A stretch of DNA of 49,306 nt from Burkholderiales bacterium. Its GTDB lineage: Bacteria > Pseudomonadota > Gammaproteobacteria > Burkholderiales > SG8-39. Below the pieces are notes generated by a model. It was given only the letters and a program-made list of their open reading frames with translations. It had not been told where the DNA came from and did not search any database. The position numbers were made by a program, and so were the translations under genes. The stretch covers positions 152,047 to 201,352 of the forward strand of contig JADGRQ010000006.1 of assembly GCA_017880775.1 (NCBI GenBank), in the 5' to 3' direction. How positions within the stretch are numbered: the first letter of the stretch is position 1; every line of letters starts with the position of its first letter. Below are positions 26,794 to 34,499 of this stretch, piece by piece.

Positions 26794-27354
26794 TCATGAA
26801 CCGCGGGAAATCCGCGGAGCTTTAAGCAAAACCGGCTCGACCTGAGCCACATCCTTCCCGTCGGTGAGCCAGACGTGCCCGTCCTGGATCGTGCATTGCA
26901 GTCGCATGTTGCGTTGGGCGAGCCCGGCCATTCTCCGGCTGGATTCCGTCGGCACGTCCACCACGGTGAGGTTGGAAGCGCGATCGAGTTTGTCGCGCCC
27001 CTGGTCCCACCAGAGTCGCGAGCGCTGACCGCCATAGCTGTAGACAGTCACTTTTGCAGCGCGGCCGCAGGCTTTGCGGATGGATTTCTCGTCCGGCAGA
27101 CCCACTTCGATCCACAGTTCGATCGCGCCCGTCAGATCCCTTTGCCAGAGATCGGGTTCGTCATCCGCACTCAACCCGTTGCCGAACGCCAGCGTCTCGC
27201 CGGCGTTCAGCGCAAACGCCAGCAGCCGCACCATCATGCGCTCGTCGGTCTCCGAAGGATGGCGCGCAAGCGTGAGCGCGTGATCCTGATAGTAGTTGCG
27301 GTCCATGTCGGCGATCTGCAGTTCGGCCTTGAAGATCGTTGCCTTGAGTGCCAT
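26794..27354 (-). CDS. yaeQ: YaeQ family protein
   Basis: A 186-residue cytoplasmic protein of the YaeQ family, which has a PD-(D/E)XK nuclease-like fold; the biological role is unsettled. Diagnostic stretches are MALKATIFKAELQIADMDRN, YYQDHALTLARHPSETDERM and LWQRDLTGAIELWIEVGLPD. Further on come RKACGRAAKVTVYSYGG and LQCTIQDGHVWLTDG. The conserved Glu/Asp and Lys positions of the nuclease-like core are present, but I cannot say whether it is catalytic. It lies 12 bases after the RHH-like gene on the same strand and forms a small unit with it and the 37-residue ORF. Confidence 0.93.
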   Translation of the reverse strand: MALKATIFKAELQIADMDRNYYQDHALTLARHPSETDERMMVRLLAFALNAGETLAFGNGLSADDEPDLWQRDLTGAIELWIEVGLPDEKSIRKACGRAAKVTVYSYGGQRSRLWWDQGRDKLDRASNLTVVDVPTESSRRMAGLAQRNMRLQCTIQDGHVWLTDGKDVAQVEPVLLKAPRISRGS

Positions 27355-27366
27355 GGGCTCTGCGAC

Positions 27367-27636
27367 TCAAGCAGCCAGGCCCTTTTTCAGCAGTTCCGCC
27401 ACGACCTCGTTCAGTCCGGTCCGGCTTTCCTGCGCCCGGGCGTGGATCTGTTTCACCAGTTCGCCGTTCAGCTTGACCGCGAAGGACACCAGGCCCTGGG
27501 CCTGGTCGAGCTTGCGCCGCTCACGCCGGTCGGGAATGGCCGCCGAATCCTTGCCGAAGCGGGCGGGCGTGGGAACCAGCCTCATCCGGTCATTGATGCT
27601 CGAGCCTTTGATTCTTTCCAGGTCGGCTTTTTTCAT
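27367..27636 (-). CDS. Small ribbon-helix-helix-like protein
   Basis: An 89-residue protein of unknown function. The C-terminal half, GLVSFAVKLNGELVKQIHAR followed by QESRTGLNEVVAELLKKGLA, looks like a ribbon-helix-helix DNA-binding unit: one beta strand then two helices, as in CopG/Arc proteins. The N-terminal half is polar (MKKADLERIKGSSINDRMRL). It directly precedes yaeQ (12 bases). It could regulate the yaeQ unit or act as an antitoxin-like protein, but no toxin gene is recognisable beside it. Confidence 0.7.
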   Translation of the reverse strand: MKKADLERIKGSSINDRMRLVPTPARFGKDSAAIPDRRERRKLDQAQGLVSFAVKLNGELVKQIHARAQESRTGLNEVVAELLKKGLAA

Positions 27637-27685
27637 TGCTCAGGTTTCCCGTTCAATCGGCAATGGTCCATTCTACGCAGGTTCG

Positions 27686-28309
27686 CTACCTGCGCCATGC
27701 GCTCGCCAGCCAGGGCTGCCGTTCCCGCGCCAGGCCCGCGGGACGGTAATAGTGATCGAGCTCGACGAATCCGGCGGCCGACATGTAGCGGCGCCATGTT
27801 TCGAGATCGTAATACGCGCCATAGCGGCCGCGGTTCCAGCCTTCCTCGTTTTGGCCGTGCGGGTTCGACGCGAACAGGACGCCGCGCGGTTTCAGGGTTG
27901 CGTGCAACTCCAGCAACACGCGCGGCAACTCCTGGCTCGGCACGTGAAACAGGGCGGCGTTGGCGAACACGCCATCGAAGTGCTGATCGGGCAGATCGAG
28001 CTTGAGGAAATCCTGCTGCCACACTTCGCAGCCGCTGTGCGCGCGCGCCATCATGGCGAAGCGCCAGGCGCCTTCCAGACCTGTCGCCCGATGACCGAGT
28101 TCGGCAAACACCTTGAGGTCGCGTCCCGGCCCGCAACCGAAGTCGAGGATCGCGAACGGCAACTCGCCCTCGATATGCTGCAACAGCGCCCCGATGTTCT
28201 GGCTGACATTGTGGTCGCGCGTGCCTTCCCAGAAGTCTTCCGCGCTCCGGTTGTAATGCTCCAGCGTGCGGCTGGCGGCTTTCTCCACATCTTCGCGACC
28301 GAGTTTCAT
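27686..28309 (-). CDS. Class I SAM-dependent methyltransferase
   Basis: A 207-residue methyltransferase. ATG 28309 follows GAGGATGG and gives MKLGREDVEKAASRTLEHYN; the open frame upstream to 28438 lacks a ribosome site. SAM-binding motif I is FAILDFGCGPGRDLKVFAEL. Later motifs are FDGVFANAALFHVPSQELPR and LKPRGVLFASNPHGQNEEG. The fold resembles the Methyltransf_11/23 group (tellurite-resistance TehB-like or small-molecule methylases). The substrate is unknown. It is on the minus strand, 290 bases from the divergent cyclopropane-synthase-like gene, and ends 50 bases before the RHH-like gene. Confidence 0.85.
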   Translation of the reverse strand: MKLGREDVEKAASRTLEHYNRSAEDFWEGTRDHNVSQNIGALLQHIEGELPFAILDFGCGPGRDLKVFAELGHRATGLEGAWRFAMMARAHSGCEVWQQDFLKLDLPDQHFDGVFANAALFHVPSQELPRVLLELHATLKPRGVLFASNPHGQNEEGWNRGRYGAYYDLETWRRYMSAAGFVELDHYYRPAGLARERQPWLASAWRR

Positions 28310-28599
28310 GATCCATCCTCCAACGATGAAACCGCATTCCGTTGCAGGGTTGAAAATTCGCGTGGTTTCAATGACCTCGGGGGTGATTGTGCCGGTCTCA
28401 ACGGACCCGTTCCGTGCGCTTGCGCACATACGGTGCATACCGGCAACCGTAATATCTGCAGCAGTTTTCGCATGGGCAGAGAGATCCTCGGCCGGTTGAA
28501 TCCTTGATCAAGCGCCGCAGGCTATACACGATCGCATCCGAGGTGATAATCTTTTCCCCTTCTGCCTGCTTCCGTTTGATCACGGAGAGGACGGTTCTG

Positions 28600-29946
28600 G
28601 TGCAGCACACAGTGGGGTCACCGAGGCGATCAGAGGGCGATCCCGATACGCCGCGTGATCTCCAAGGCTTTGCCGATGCGGGGCTTCGTCCCGCAGCGCC
28701 GGGCGCAACGCCGGACGCCGCACCCGCCTCGATCGACGGCCGGCTGTTGCGCTACCTGCTGCAGTCGCTCGGCGACCCGCCGGTGCGCGTCAGCCTCTGG
28801 AACGGCGAGACGCTTGCGCCCGGGTCCGGCGAATCAATTGCACTCGTGCGGATCGCGAACCGCGCGAGCCTGCTGAAGCTGCTTGCCGACCCGGAGTTCC
28901 AGTTCGGCGAATGCTTCTGCGACGGCTCGGTCGAGGTCGAAGGCGACCTGGTCAGGTTGCTCGAAATCCTGATCCGCGCGCTGTCCGACACTGCATCGTC
29001 GGCCCCCACGCCGCGCCGCGTCATCGAGCGGTTCCGGCGGCGCCGCGCCAACACCCCCACGGTCTCGCGCGGCAACATCCGGCACCACTACGATCTCGGC
29101 AACGAGTTCTACAAGCTCTGGCTCGATCGGCAACTGTCGTACACCTGCGCGTATTTCCCGGCGCCGGACTTCACGCTCGAACAGGCGCAGATCGCCAAGA
29201 TGGACCACGTCTGCCGCAAACTCAGGCTGCGGCCGGAGGAAACGGTCGTCGAAGCCGGCTGCGGCTGGGGCGCGCTGGCGCTGCACATGGCCACGCGCTT
29301 CGGCGTCCGGGTCAAGGCGTTCAACATTTCACGCGAGCAGATCGCCTACGCGACCGAACGCGCCCGCGCCCTTGGTGTCGGGGAGCGCGTCGAGTTCATC
29401 GAGGACGATTACCGCAACATCCGCGGGCGCTTCGACACGTTCGTCTCAGTCGGCATGCTCGAGCACGTCGGGCACGAGAACTACCACGAGTTGGGCAGCC
29501 TCATCGACCGGGTACTGGAGCGCGACGGCCGCGGGCTGATCCACAGCATCGGCCACCTGCGCCCGGATCGGTTGAACGCATGGATAGAGAAACGGATTTT
29601 CCCGGGGGCCTACCCGCCTTCGCTGCGGGAGATGCTGGAAGTTCTCGAACCCTGCAGCTTCTCGGTTCTCGACGTGGAGAACCTGCGCCTGCATTACGCG
29701 CTGACCCTCGAGCACTGGCTGCGGCGGTTTGACGATGCGCGCGAGCGCGTGAAAGAAATGTACGACGAGCGCTTCGTGCGCGCTTGGCGGCTGTACCTGT
29801 GCGGGGCGCAGGCCGCGTTCAGGGCGGGCGAAATGCAGTTGTTCCAGGTGCTGTTCGCGCGGGGACGCAGCAACCAGGTACCGTGGACCCGGGCGCACCT
29901 GTACGACCGGCAGGCGGAACGAGGCAATGGCGGCGGAAACCTGTGA
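28600..29946 (+). CDS. Cyclopropane-fatty-acyl-phospholipid synthase-like methyltransferase
   Basis: Transfers a methylene or methyl from SAM to the double bond of a phospholipid acyl chain at the inner membrane face. GTG 28600 is preferred because GGAGAGG lies 9 bases upstream. The 448 residues hold an N-terminal lipid-interaction domain and a C-terminal methyltransferase with VVEAGCGWGALALHMA. The residues forming the bicarbonate site in E. coli Cfa all appear conserved: Cys in LSYTCAYFPAP, Glu in GMLEHVGHENY, His in GLIHSIGHL, Tyr in LRLHYALTLEHW. The enzyme should be active on an olefin. Its 3' end overlaps the next gene by 20 bases, so translation is coupled to a flavoprotein reductase. 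The product could be a cyclopropane or a methyl-branched chain. Confidence 0.9.
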   Translation: MQHTVGSPRRSEGDPDTPRDLQGFADAGLRPAAPGATPDAAPASIDGRLLRYLLQSLGDPPVRVSLWNGETLAPGSGESIALVRIANRASLLKLLADPEFQFGECFCDGSVEVEGDLVRLLEILIRALSDTASSAPTPRRVIERFRRRRANTPTVSRGNIRHHYDLGNEFYKLWLDRQLSYTCAYFPAPDFTLEQAQIAKMDHVCRKLRLRPEETVVEAGCGWGALALHMATRFGVRVKAFNISREQIAYATERARALGVGERVEFIEDDYRNIRGRFDTFVSVGMLEHVGHENYHELGSLIDRVLERDGRGLIHSIGHLRPDRLNAWIEKRIFPGAYPPSLREMLEVLEPCSFSVLDVENLRLHYALTLEHWLRRFDDARERVKEMYDERFVRAWRLYLCGAQAAFRAGEMQLFQVLFARGRSNQVPWTRAHLYDRQAERGNGGGNL

Positions 29947-31057
29947 CGTCCTGATCGTCGGCGGAGGTCCCGCGGGTTCCACCTGCGCATGGCAGCTGTG
30001 CCGCGCCGGCCTCGACGTGCTGGTGATCGACAAGCAGGTGTTTCCGCGCGACAAGGTGTGCGCGGGCTGGATCACCCCGGCGGTGGTCGAGTCGCTCAAG
30101 CTCGACCTGGACGACTACGCGCAGGGGCGCGTGATGCAGGCGATCCGCGGCTTTCGCATCGGCACCATCGGCGGCGCGGAATCCGAAACCCGCTACGGGG
30201 GGCCCGTGAGCTTCGGCATCCGGCGCTGCGAGTTCGACGATTACCTGCTGCGCCGCTCAGGCGCGCGCCTGCAGACCGGCGAGCCGGTGAAAAGCATGGA
30301 GCGCGAGGGCGGCACGTGGCTGGTCAACGGCAGGATCAGGACCCCGCTGGTGGTCGGTGCCGGCGGGCATTTCTGTCCGGTCTCGCGCATGCTCGGCGTG
30401 GAGCCCGGGGGCAGCCAATCCATGGTGGTGGCACAGGAAACGGAATTCCGGCTGCCGGAGCATGAGCGCAGCGAATGCGGCATCGAGCAGGACGTGGTGC
30501 AGTTGTATTTCTGCGCGGACCTCAAGGGGTACGGCTGGTGCTTTGCGAAAGGCGATTACCTCAACGTCGGCCTCGGACGCGAAGACAGCCGCGGACTCCC
30601 CGAGCACGTCGAGCAGTTCCGCGGCTGGCTGCGGCGGCGCGGCGGCATTCCGCGCGACCTGCCGGGAAAATTCAATGGCCACGCGTACCTGCTGTACCCG
30701 GATTCGCGCCGCAAGCTGTTCGACGATGGCGTGATCCTGATCGGCGATGCGGCCGGCCTGGCATATCCGAGAAGCGGGGAAGGCATTCGTCCTGCGATCG
30801 AATCCGCGCTGCTGGCAGCCGAGATCGTGCTCGCTGCGGCGAGACAATACCCGCGCGCGAAACTCGCGCCTTACGCCGACCGCCTGGCGCAGCGCTTCGG
30901 CAGGAGGATTCCGGACCGGGAAGCCGCAGCATGGCTGCCACAAGGACTCAAGCAGTCCCTGGCCGCGAGGCTGCTCGCGACGACGTGGTTTGCGCGTAAC
31001 GTGGTCATCGACCGCTGGTTCCTGCACGCCGGGCAGCCCGCGCTGCTGCCTGGCTAG
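29927..31057 (+). CDS. Geranylgeranyl-reductase-family FAD oxidoreductase
   Basis: A 376-residue flavoprotein related to geranylgeranyl reductases and FixC, which reduce or oxidise C=C bonds of lipids. N-terminal FAD motif: [17 protein letters not shown]. Then [16 protein letters not shown], the family marker after the first FAD region. The GGR-type signature appears as [17 protein letters not shown], and the second FAD motif as [20 protein letters not shown]. The ATG at 29927 lies inside the end of the methyltransferase gene (20-base overlap), and folE starts 4 bases after its stop. Given the partner, a reducing step on a methylated or unsaturated acyl chain is the most attractive role, but the substrate is not shown by sequence. 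Confidence 0.88.
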   Translation: MAAETCDVLIVGGGPAGSTCAWQLCRAGLDVLVIDKQVFPRDKVCAGWITPAVVESLKLDLDDYAQGRVMQAIRGFRIGTIGGAESETRYGGPVSFGIRRCEFDDYLLRRSGARLQTGEPVKSMEREGGTWLVNGRIRTPLVVGAGGHFCPVSRMLGVEPGGSQSMVVAQETEFRLPEHERSECGIEQDVVQLYFCADLKGYGWCFAKGDYLNVGLGREDSRGLPEHVEQFRGWLRRRGGIPRDLPGKFNGHAYLLYPDSRRKLFDDGVILIGDAAGLAYPRSGEGIRPAIESALLAAEIVLAAARQYPRAKLAPYADRLAQRFGRRIPDREAAAWLPQGLKQSLAARLLATTWFARNVVIDRWFLHAGQPALLPG

Positions 31058-31061
31058 GCGC

Positions 31062-31634
31062 ATGGAACCGAACAGCGGGAACATCGCGCGCCTGGTGCGC
31101 GAACTGCTGGTCGAGCTCGGCGAAGATCCCGATCGTGAAGGCCTGCTCAAGACGCCCGAGCGCGTCGCGAAGGCATTGACCTTCCTTACTTCCGGGTACC
31201 GCACCGATGCCAAGCAGTTGATCAACGGCGCGTGTTTCACCCAGGAGACCAGCAGCATGGTCATCGTCAAGGACATCGAGGTCTACAGCATGTGTGAGCA
31301 CCACATGCTGCCGTTCTTCGGCCGCTGCCATATCGGCTATATCCCGAGCGGCAGGGTGTTCGGCGTGAGCAAGCTGGCGCGGCTGGTGGACATGTACGCG
31401 CGGCGGCTGCAATTGCAGGAGCGCCTGACCGAACAGATCTCCCGGGTGGTCATGGAGTCGATCGACGCCAGAGGCGTCGGTGTGATGATCGAGGCGCGCC
31501 ACCTTTGCATGATGATGCGCGGAGTGGAGAAGCAGAACTCGACGATGGTGACCTCGTCCGTGCTGGGAGTATTTCGCGACTCGTTGCCGACGCGGGAGGA
31601 ATTCCTCTCGCTGATCGGCCGGCGCGCGCCGTAG
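31062..31634 (+). CDS. folE: GTP cyclohydrolase I
   Basis: Converts GTP to 7,8-dihydroneopterin triphosphate, the first step of tetrahydrofolate synthesis. The 190 residues starting at ATG 31062 contain the zinc ligands Cys78 and His81 in [20 protein letters not shown] and Cys149 in [16 protein letters not shown]. Also present are [20 protein letters not shown] and the terminal [19 protein letters not shown]. The open frame upstream overlaps the flavoprotein gene and is not real. It is the third gene of a run with gaps of -20 and +4 bases, so cotranscription with the lipid enzymes is nearly certain. Confidence 0.96.
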   Translation: MEPNSGNIARLVRELLVELGEDPDREGLLKTPERVAKALTFLTSGYRTDAKQLINGACFTQETSSMVIVKDIEVYSMCEHHMLPFFGRCHIGYIPSGRVFGVSKLARLVDMYARRLQLQERLTEQISRVVMESIDARGVGVMIEARHLCMMMRGVEKQNSTMVTSSVLGVFRDSLPTREEFLSLIGRRAP

Positions 31635-31667
31635 CGCAAAAACCGGGGGCTCAGCGTTTTTCGCAGT

Positions 31668-32852
31668 TCACGCGTAGCAGCGCAAGCGATGTGAGAACTC
31701 CATCAGCGGCCGGATTCCGCTCGCCTCGGCGCGCTGGCACCAGTCCTGGAGTTGCCTGACAAGTTGCTCCTGCGAGGCCATCGAGCGCATCCACAGCGCG
31801 GCAAGTTCGCGGCGCATGACGTACGCCGTGCGCAACGGCAGGGAAATCAACAACCCTTTCTCGACCTCGATGCGCTGGAATTCCGGGAGGTTTCGTTCGT
31901 CGCGAAACAGCCAGCGCTTCAGGTTCCGCAGCACCCGCGCATCGTGGGGCGCGGACTCCCGCAGCGTGCCGAGTTCCTCGGCATAAGTGCGCTTCAGCGA
32001 TTCGCGGTAGCTCGCGATGACATCATGGCGATGCTCGATCACCGCTTGCAGCATCTGCAGGTCCGCAACCGGCCTGGCCGCGACAAAACGCGGGACCGGC
32101 GCAAGATGCCTGACCCGCGCAAGCCCGAGCGCCTCCAGCACCCTGATGTAGAACCATCCCAGGTCGAACTCGTAGGGCTTGCTCGAGAATCTGGCCGACG
32201 TGGCGTGGGCATGGTGGTTGTTGTGCAGTTCCTCGCCGCCGATGAGGGCGCCCAGCGGCAGCATGTTGGTGCTGGCGTCTTCGGTGGACCAGTTGCGATA
32301 GCCAAAATAGTGCCCTACGCCGTTGATCACTCCGGCCGCCCAGAACGGGATCCACACGATCTGCGTGATGAAGATCAGCACGCCGGGGACGATGCCGAAC
32401 AGGATCGCGTCGGCCAGACCCATGAGCGTCAGCCCGGACACGACGTACTTCGAATAAATGTTGCGCTCGAGCCAGTCATCCGGCGTTCCCCGGCCGTAAC
32501 GCTCGATCGTGCTGCGATCGGCCGACTCCTCGACGTAGAGGAGCACCCCGCCCCACAGAACGCGGTTGATGCCCAGCACCTGCGGGCTGTGCGGGTCCTC
32601 GGCGGTTTCGCACCGGGCGTGGTGCTTGCGGTGGACGGCGACCCATTCCCTCGTTCGCATGCCCGTGGTCAACCACAGCCACAACCGGAAAAAGTGGCTG
32701 ATGGCCCGATGCAGGTCCAGCGCGTGGTGCGTCTGGTGGCGGTGCAGGAACAACGTGACGGCGACGATGGTGATGTGCGTCAAACCCAGCGCCACCGCCG
32801 CGTAGCCCCACCAGGGCAGGTCGAAGACCCCGGAAAAAAGGACCTGACTCAT
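31668..32852 (-). CDS. Membrane fatty-acyl desaturase
   Basis: Di-iron desaturase of the acyl-CoA / acyl-lipid type (394 residues) that introduces a cis double bond into a saturated chain at the membrane. The three His boxes are complete: HRHQTHH at 37-43, HRKHH at 74-78 and HNNHHAHA at 210-217, with an additional His181 in NGVGHYFGYRN. Hydrophobic segments at about 15-36, 135-150 and 152-175 fit membrane spans. The C-terminal 130 residues are a soluble helical extension. The start is ATG 32852. It converges on folE with 33 bases between stops, so it faces the methyltransferase/flavoprotein run and could supply its unsaturated substrate. Confidence 0.92.
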   Translation of the reverse strand: MSQVLFSGVFDLPWWGYAAVALGLTHITIVAVTLFLHRHQTHHALDLHRAISHFFRLWLWLTTGMRTREWVAVHRKHHARCETAEDPHSPQVLGINRVLWGGVLLYVEESADRSTIERYGRGTPDDWLERNIYSKYVVSGLTLMGLADAILFGIVPGVLIFITQIVWIPFWAAGVINGVGHYFGYRNWSTEDASTNMLPLGALIGGEELHNNHHAHATSARFSSKPYEFDLGWFYIRVLEALGLARVRHLAPVPRFVAARPVADLQMLQAVIEHRHDVIASYRESLKRTYAEELGTLRESAPHDARVLRNLKRWLFRDERNLPEFQRIEVEKGLLISLPLRTAYVMRRELAALWMRSMASQEQLVRQLQDWCQRAEASGIRPLMEFSHRLRCYA

Positions 32853-33008
32853 CCCGCGATTCCTTTATGGGTTAGGACTGGCAGATGCTGAACGACCAGT
32901 TTGATATCATAGCCTGTTGCGCCGCTTTGCTGTGCACGCCAGCGCACATAGGGCGAAATACACTCGGGCCGCCTTGAGGAAAACGCGAATCTCGAGCAGC
33001 ATCGGCGC

Positions 33009-33728
33009 ATGCGCTACCAACTCTATTACTGGCCGTCCATTCCGGGACGCGGGGAATTCGTCCGCCTCGCGCTGGAGCATGCCGGCGCGGACTACGTGGA
33101 CGTCGCGCGACGGCCGGGAGGCATGGCAACGCTCGAGCGCTTCCTCAAGGACCGCTCGACGAAACAACCGCCTTTCGCGCCGCCTTTTCTCAAGGCTGGC
33201 AAGCTCGTCATCGGACAGACTGCGAACATCCTGCTTTATCTCGGCGCCCGCCACGGCCTAGCGCCGGGGACCGAGGCAGGCCGGCTTTGGATCCACCAGT
33301 TGCAGCTCACGATCGCCGATTGGCTGGTCGAAGTACACGACACCCATCACCCGATCTCGGCGGGCCTTTACTACGAAGAGCAGAAGCGGGAAGCAAAGCG
33401 GCGCGCTGCCGATTTCGTGACCCAACGCCTGCCGAAGTTCCTCGGCTATTTCGAGGAGGTGCTGAGATGCAATCCGGCGCGCTCAGGGTGGCTCGCCGGA
33501 TCATCGATAACGTACGCAGACCTGTCGCTGTTCCAGATGGCGGCCGGGCTGCGCTATGCGTTTCCGCGGGCGATGGCGAAGCGGGAACGCAGATACCCGC
33601 GGGTGGCCGCACTGCACGAGCGCGTTGCGGCGCGCCCTCGCATCGCCGCGTATCTCGCGTCGAAGCGGCGCATCGCTTTCAACCAGGACGGCATCTTCCG
33701 CCACTATCCGGAGCTCGATCGGTCATGA
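33009..33728 (+). CDS. Glutathione S-transferase
   Basis: A 239-residue cytosolic GST. The N-terminal thioredoxin-like domain begins MRYQLYYWPSIPGRGEFVRL, with the catalytic Tyr/Ser region of sigma/alpha-like enzymes at the first strand. The C-terminal all-helical domain follows, with the folding motif around GSSITYADLSLFQMAAGLRY (N-capping Thr and conserved Asp). The ATG at 33009 is the only good start. It is divergent from the desaturase (156-base gap). The electrophilic substrate is unknown. Confidence 0.88.
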   Translation: MRYQLYYWPSIPGRGEFVRLALEHAGADYVDVARRPGGMATLERFLKDRSTKQPPFAPPFLKAGKLVIGQTANILLYLGARHGLAPGTEAGRLWIHQLQLTIADWLVEVHDTHHPISAGLYYEEQKREAKRRAADFVTQRLPKFLGYFEEVLRCNPARSGWLAGSSITYADLSLFQMAAGLRYAFPRAMAKRERRYPRVAALHERVAARPRIAAYLASKRRIAFNQDGIFRHYPELDRS

Positions 33729-33787
33729 CCGAAAGCCTTCACTGAATGAGCTGGCGGGCCTACGCGCCAGAGTGACGCCGCTTAAAG

Positions 33788-34069
33788 CTAACCGAATTTC
33801 GCGAGCAGCGCCGCGGCCTGCGCGAGCCGCTCGTCCGTCGTTGCCTTGCTGCGCGCGCCATCCGCCGCCGGCGCGGCCTGCAGCGCGCAGGCCAGCACCT
33901 GGAAAAACGCCTTGTCGAGCGCACGCCGCGCCGCCGACAGCTGCTGCGTGACCTGCTCGCAGTCCGCCCCGGCATCGATCATCGCCTGGATGCCGCGCAG
34001 CTGCCCCTCGACGCGCCGCAGGCGCACCACCAGATCCTTCTTGTGCCGCTCGTCCTTGATCACCGGCAT
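33788..34069 (-). CDS. CsoR/RcnR/FrmR-family (DUF156) repressor
   Basis: A 93-residue four-helix regulator of the CsoR-RcnR-FrmR-CstR family. ATG 34069 follows GGAGGATT. The core KKDLVVRLRRVEGQLRGIQA is diagnostic. Aligned to M. tuberculosis CsoR, the first ligand Cys is kept (Cys37) but the His and second Cys of the copper site are both Ala; another Cys occurs one position before the His site (LACAL). So it is not a copper CsoR. It has Pro at residue 2, and FrmR senses formaldehyde by linking Pro2 to Cys35; the match here is suggestive only. It is divergent from the DUF2892-RND genes, with an FrmR-like palindrome between them. Confidence 0.9.
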   Translation of the reverse strand: MPVIKDERHKKDLVVRLRRVEGQLRGIQAMIDAGADCEQVTQQLSAARRALDKAFFQVLACALQAAPAADGARSKATTDERLAQAAALLAKFG

Positions 34070-34173
34070 AGCCAATCCTCCGCAGCTTGCGACCATACCA
34101 TACCCTGTATCCGTTTGATCCCAATCAAAGCGCGGTCCTGCTGCCGGCGGGTACTGGCAAAAGGCATCGCCTC

Positions 34174-34202
34174 TTGCAATACTATACTCCCTATAGTATA
34201 TT
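34174..34202 (+). promoter_or_regulatory. Sigma-70 promoter with embedded FrmR/CsoR-type operator
   Basis: A -35 box TTGCAA (34174-34179) and a -10 box TATATT (34197-34202) are separated by exactly 17 bases. Between and overlapping them lies a perfect 8-base inverted repeat ATACTATA (34179-34186) / TATAGTAT (34192-34199) with a CTCCC spacer. This resembles the operators I recall for E. coli FrmR and its relatives. Binding there would block RNA polymerase at the DUF2892-RND promoter. The divergent repressor gene starts 105 bases away, so autoregulation is possible. Confidence 0.85.
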
Positions 34203-34230
34203 CTAAGAATCCAAGCCAGGAGAACTTTCC

Positions 34231-34446
34231 ATGACCACCGAACGCTTGATCCGCATCTTCGCCGGCGCCTTTGTGCTGGCTTCGCTGCTGCTCGGGGTGG
34301 AGGCGAGCCCCGTTTTCGTCAGCAAGCAATTCCTGTGGTTCACCGCCTTCGTCGGCGCGAACCTGTTCCAGAGCGGCTTCACCCGCTTCTGCCCGCTGGA
34401 GCTGATCCTGCGCCGGCTGGGGGCGAAGTCCGCCGCCGCCGCATGA
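34231..34446 (+). CDS. DUF2892 (YgaP-like) small membrane protein
   Basis: A 71-residue inner-membrane protein. ATG 34231 follows AGGAGA 8 bases upstream. Two hydrophobic segments (about 7-24 and 33-50) are joined by a short loop. GFTRFCPLELILRRLG after the second segment is the family's conserved Cys-Pro motif, as in the membrane part of the sulfurtransferase YgaP. Such proteins often lie beside DUF156 repressors and sulfur or thiol-stress genes. It is the first gene after the palindromic promoter and is followed 53 bases later by the RND pair. Confidence 0.85.
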   Translation: MTTERLIRIFAGAFVLASLLLGVEASPVFVSKQFLWFTAFVGANLFQSGFTRFCPLELILRRLGAKSAAAA

Positions 34447-34499
34447 TGGGCAAGTCCTTCGTGCGTTGCGCCATCGGCCGGTTCAGCGAGGACTGACCG

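Noticed and set aside
33788-34069. Copper sensor CsoR
   Set aside because: The His and second Cys copper ligands are both Ala, and no copper ATPase or chaperone is nearby.
34443-34496. 17-codon ORF (MMGKSFVRCAIGRFSED) between DUF2892 and the adaptor gene
   Set aside because: Overlaps the DUF2892 stop and is very short with no independent support; may serve only as a coupling peptide.
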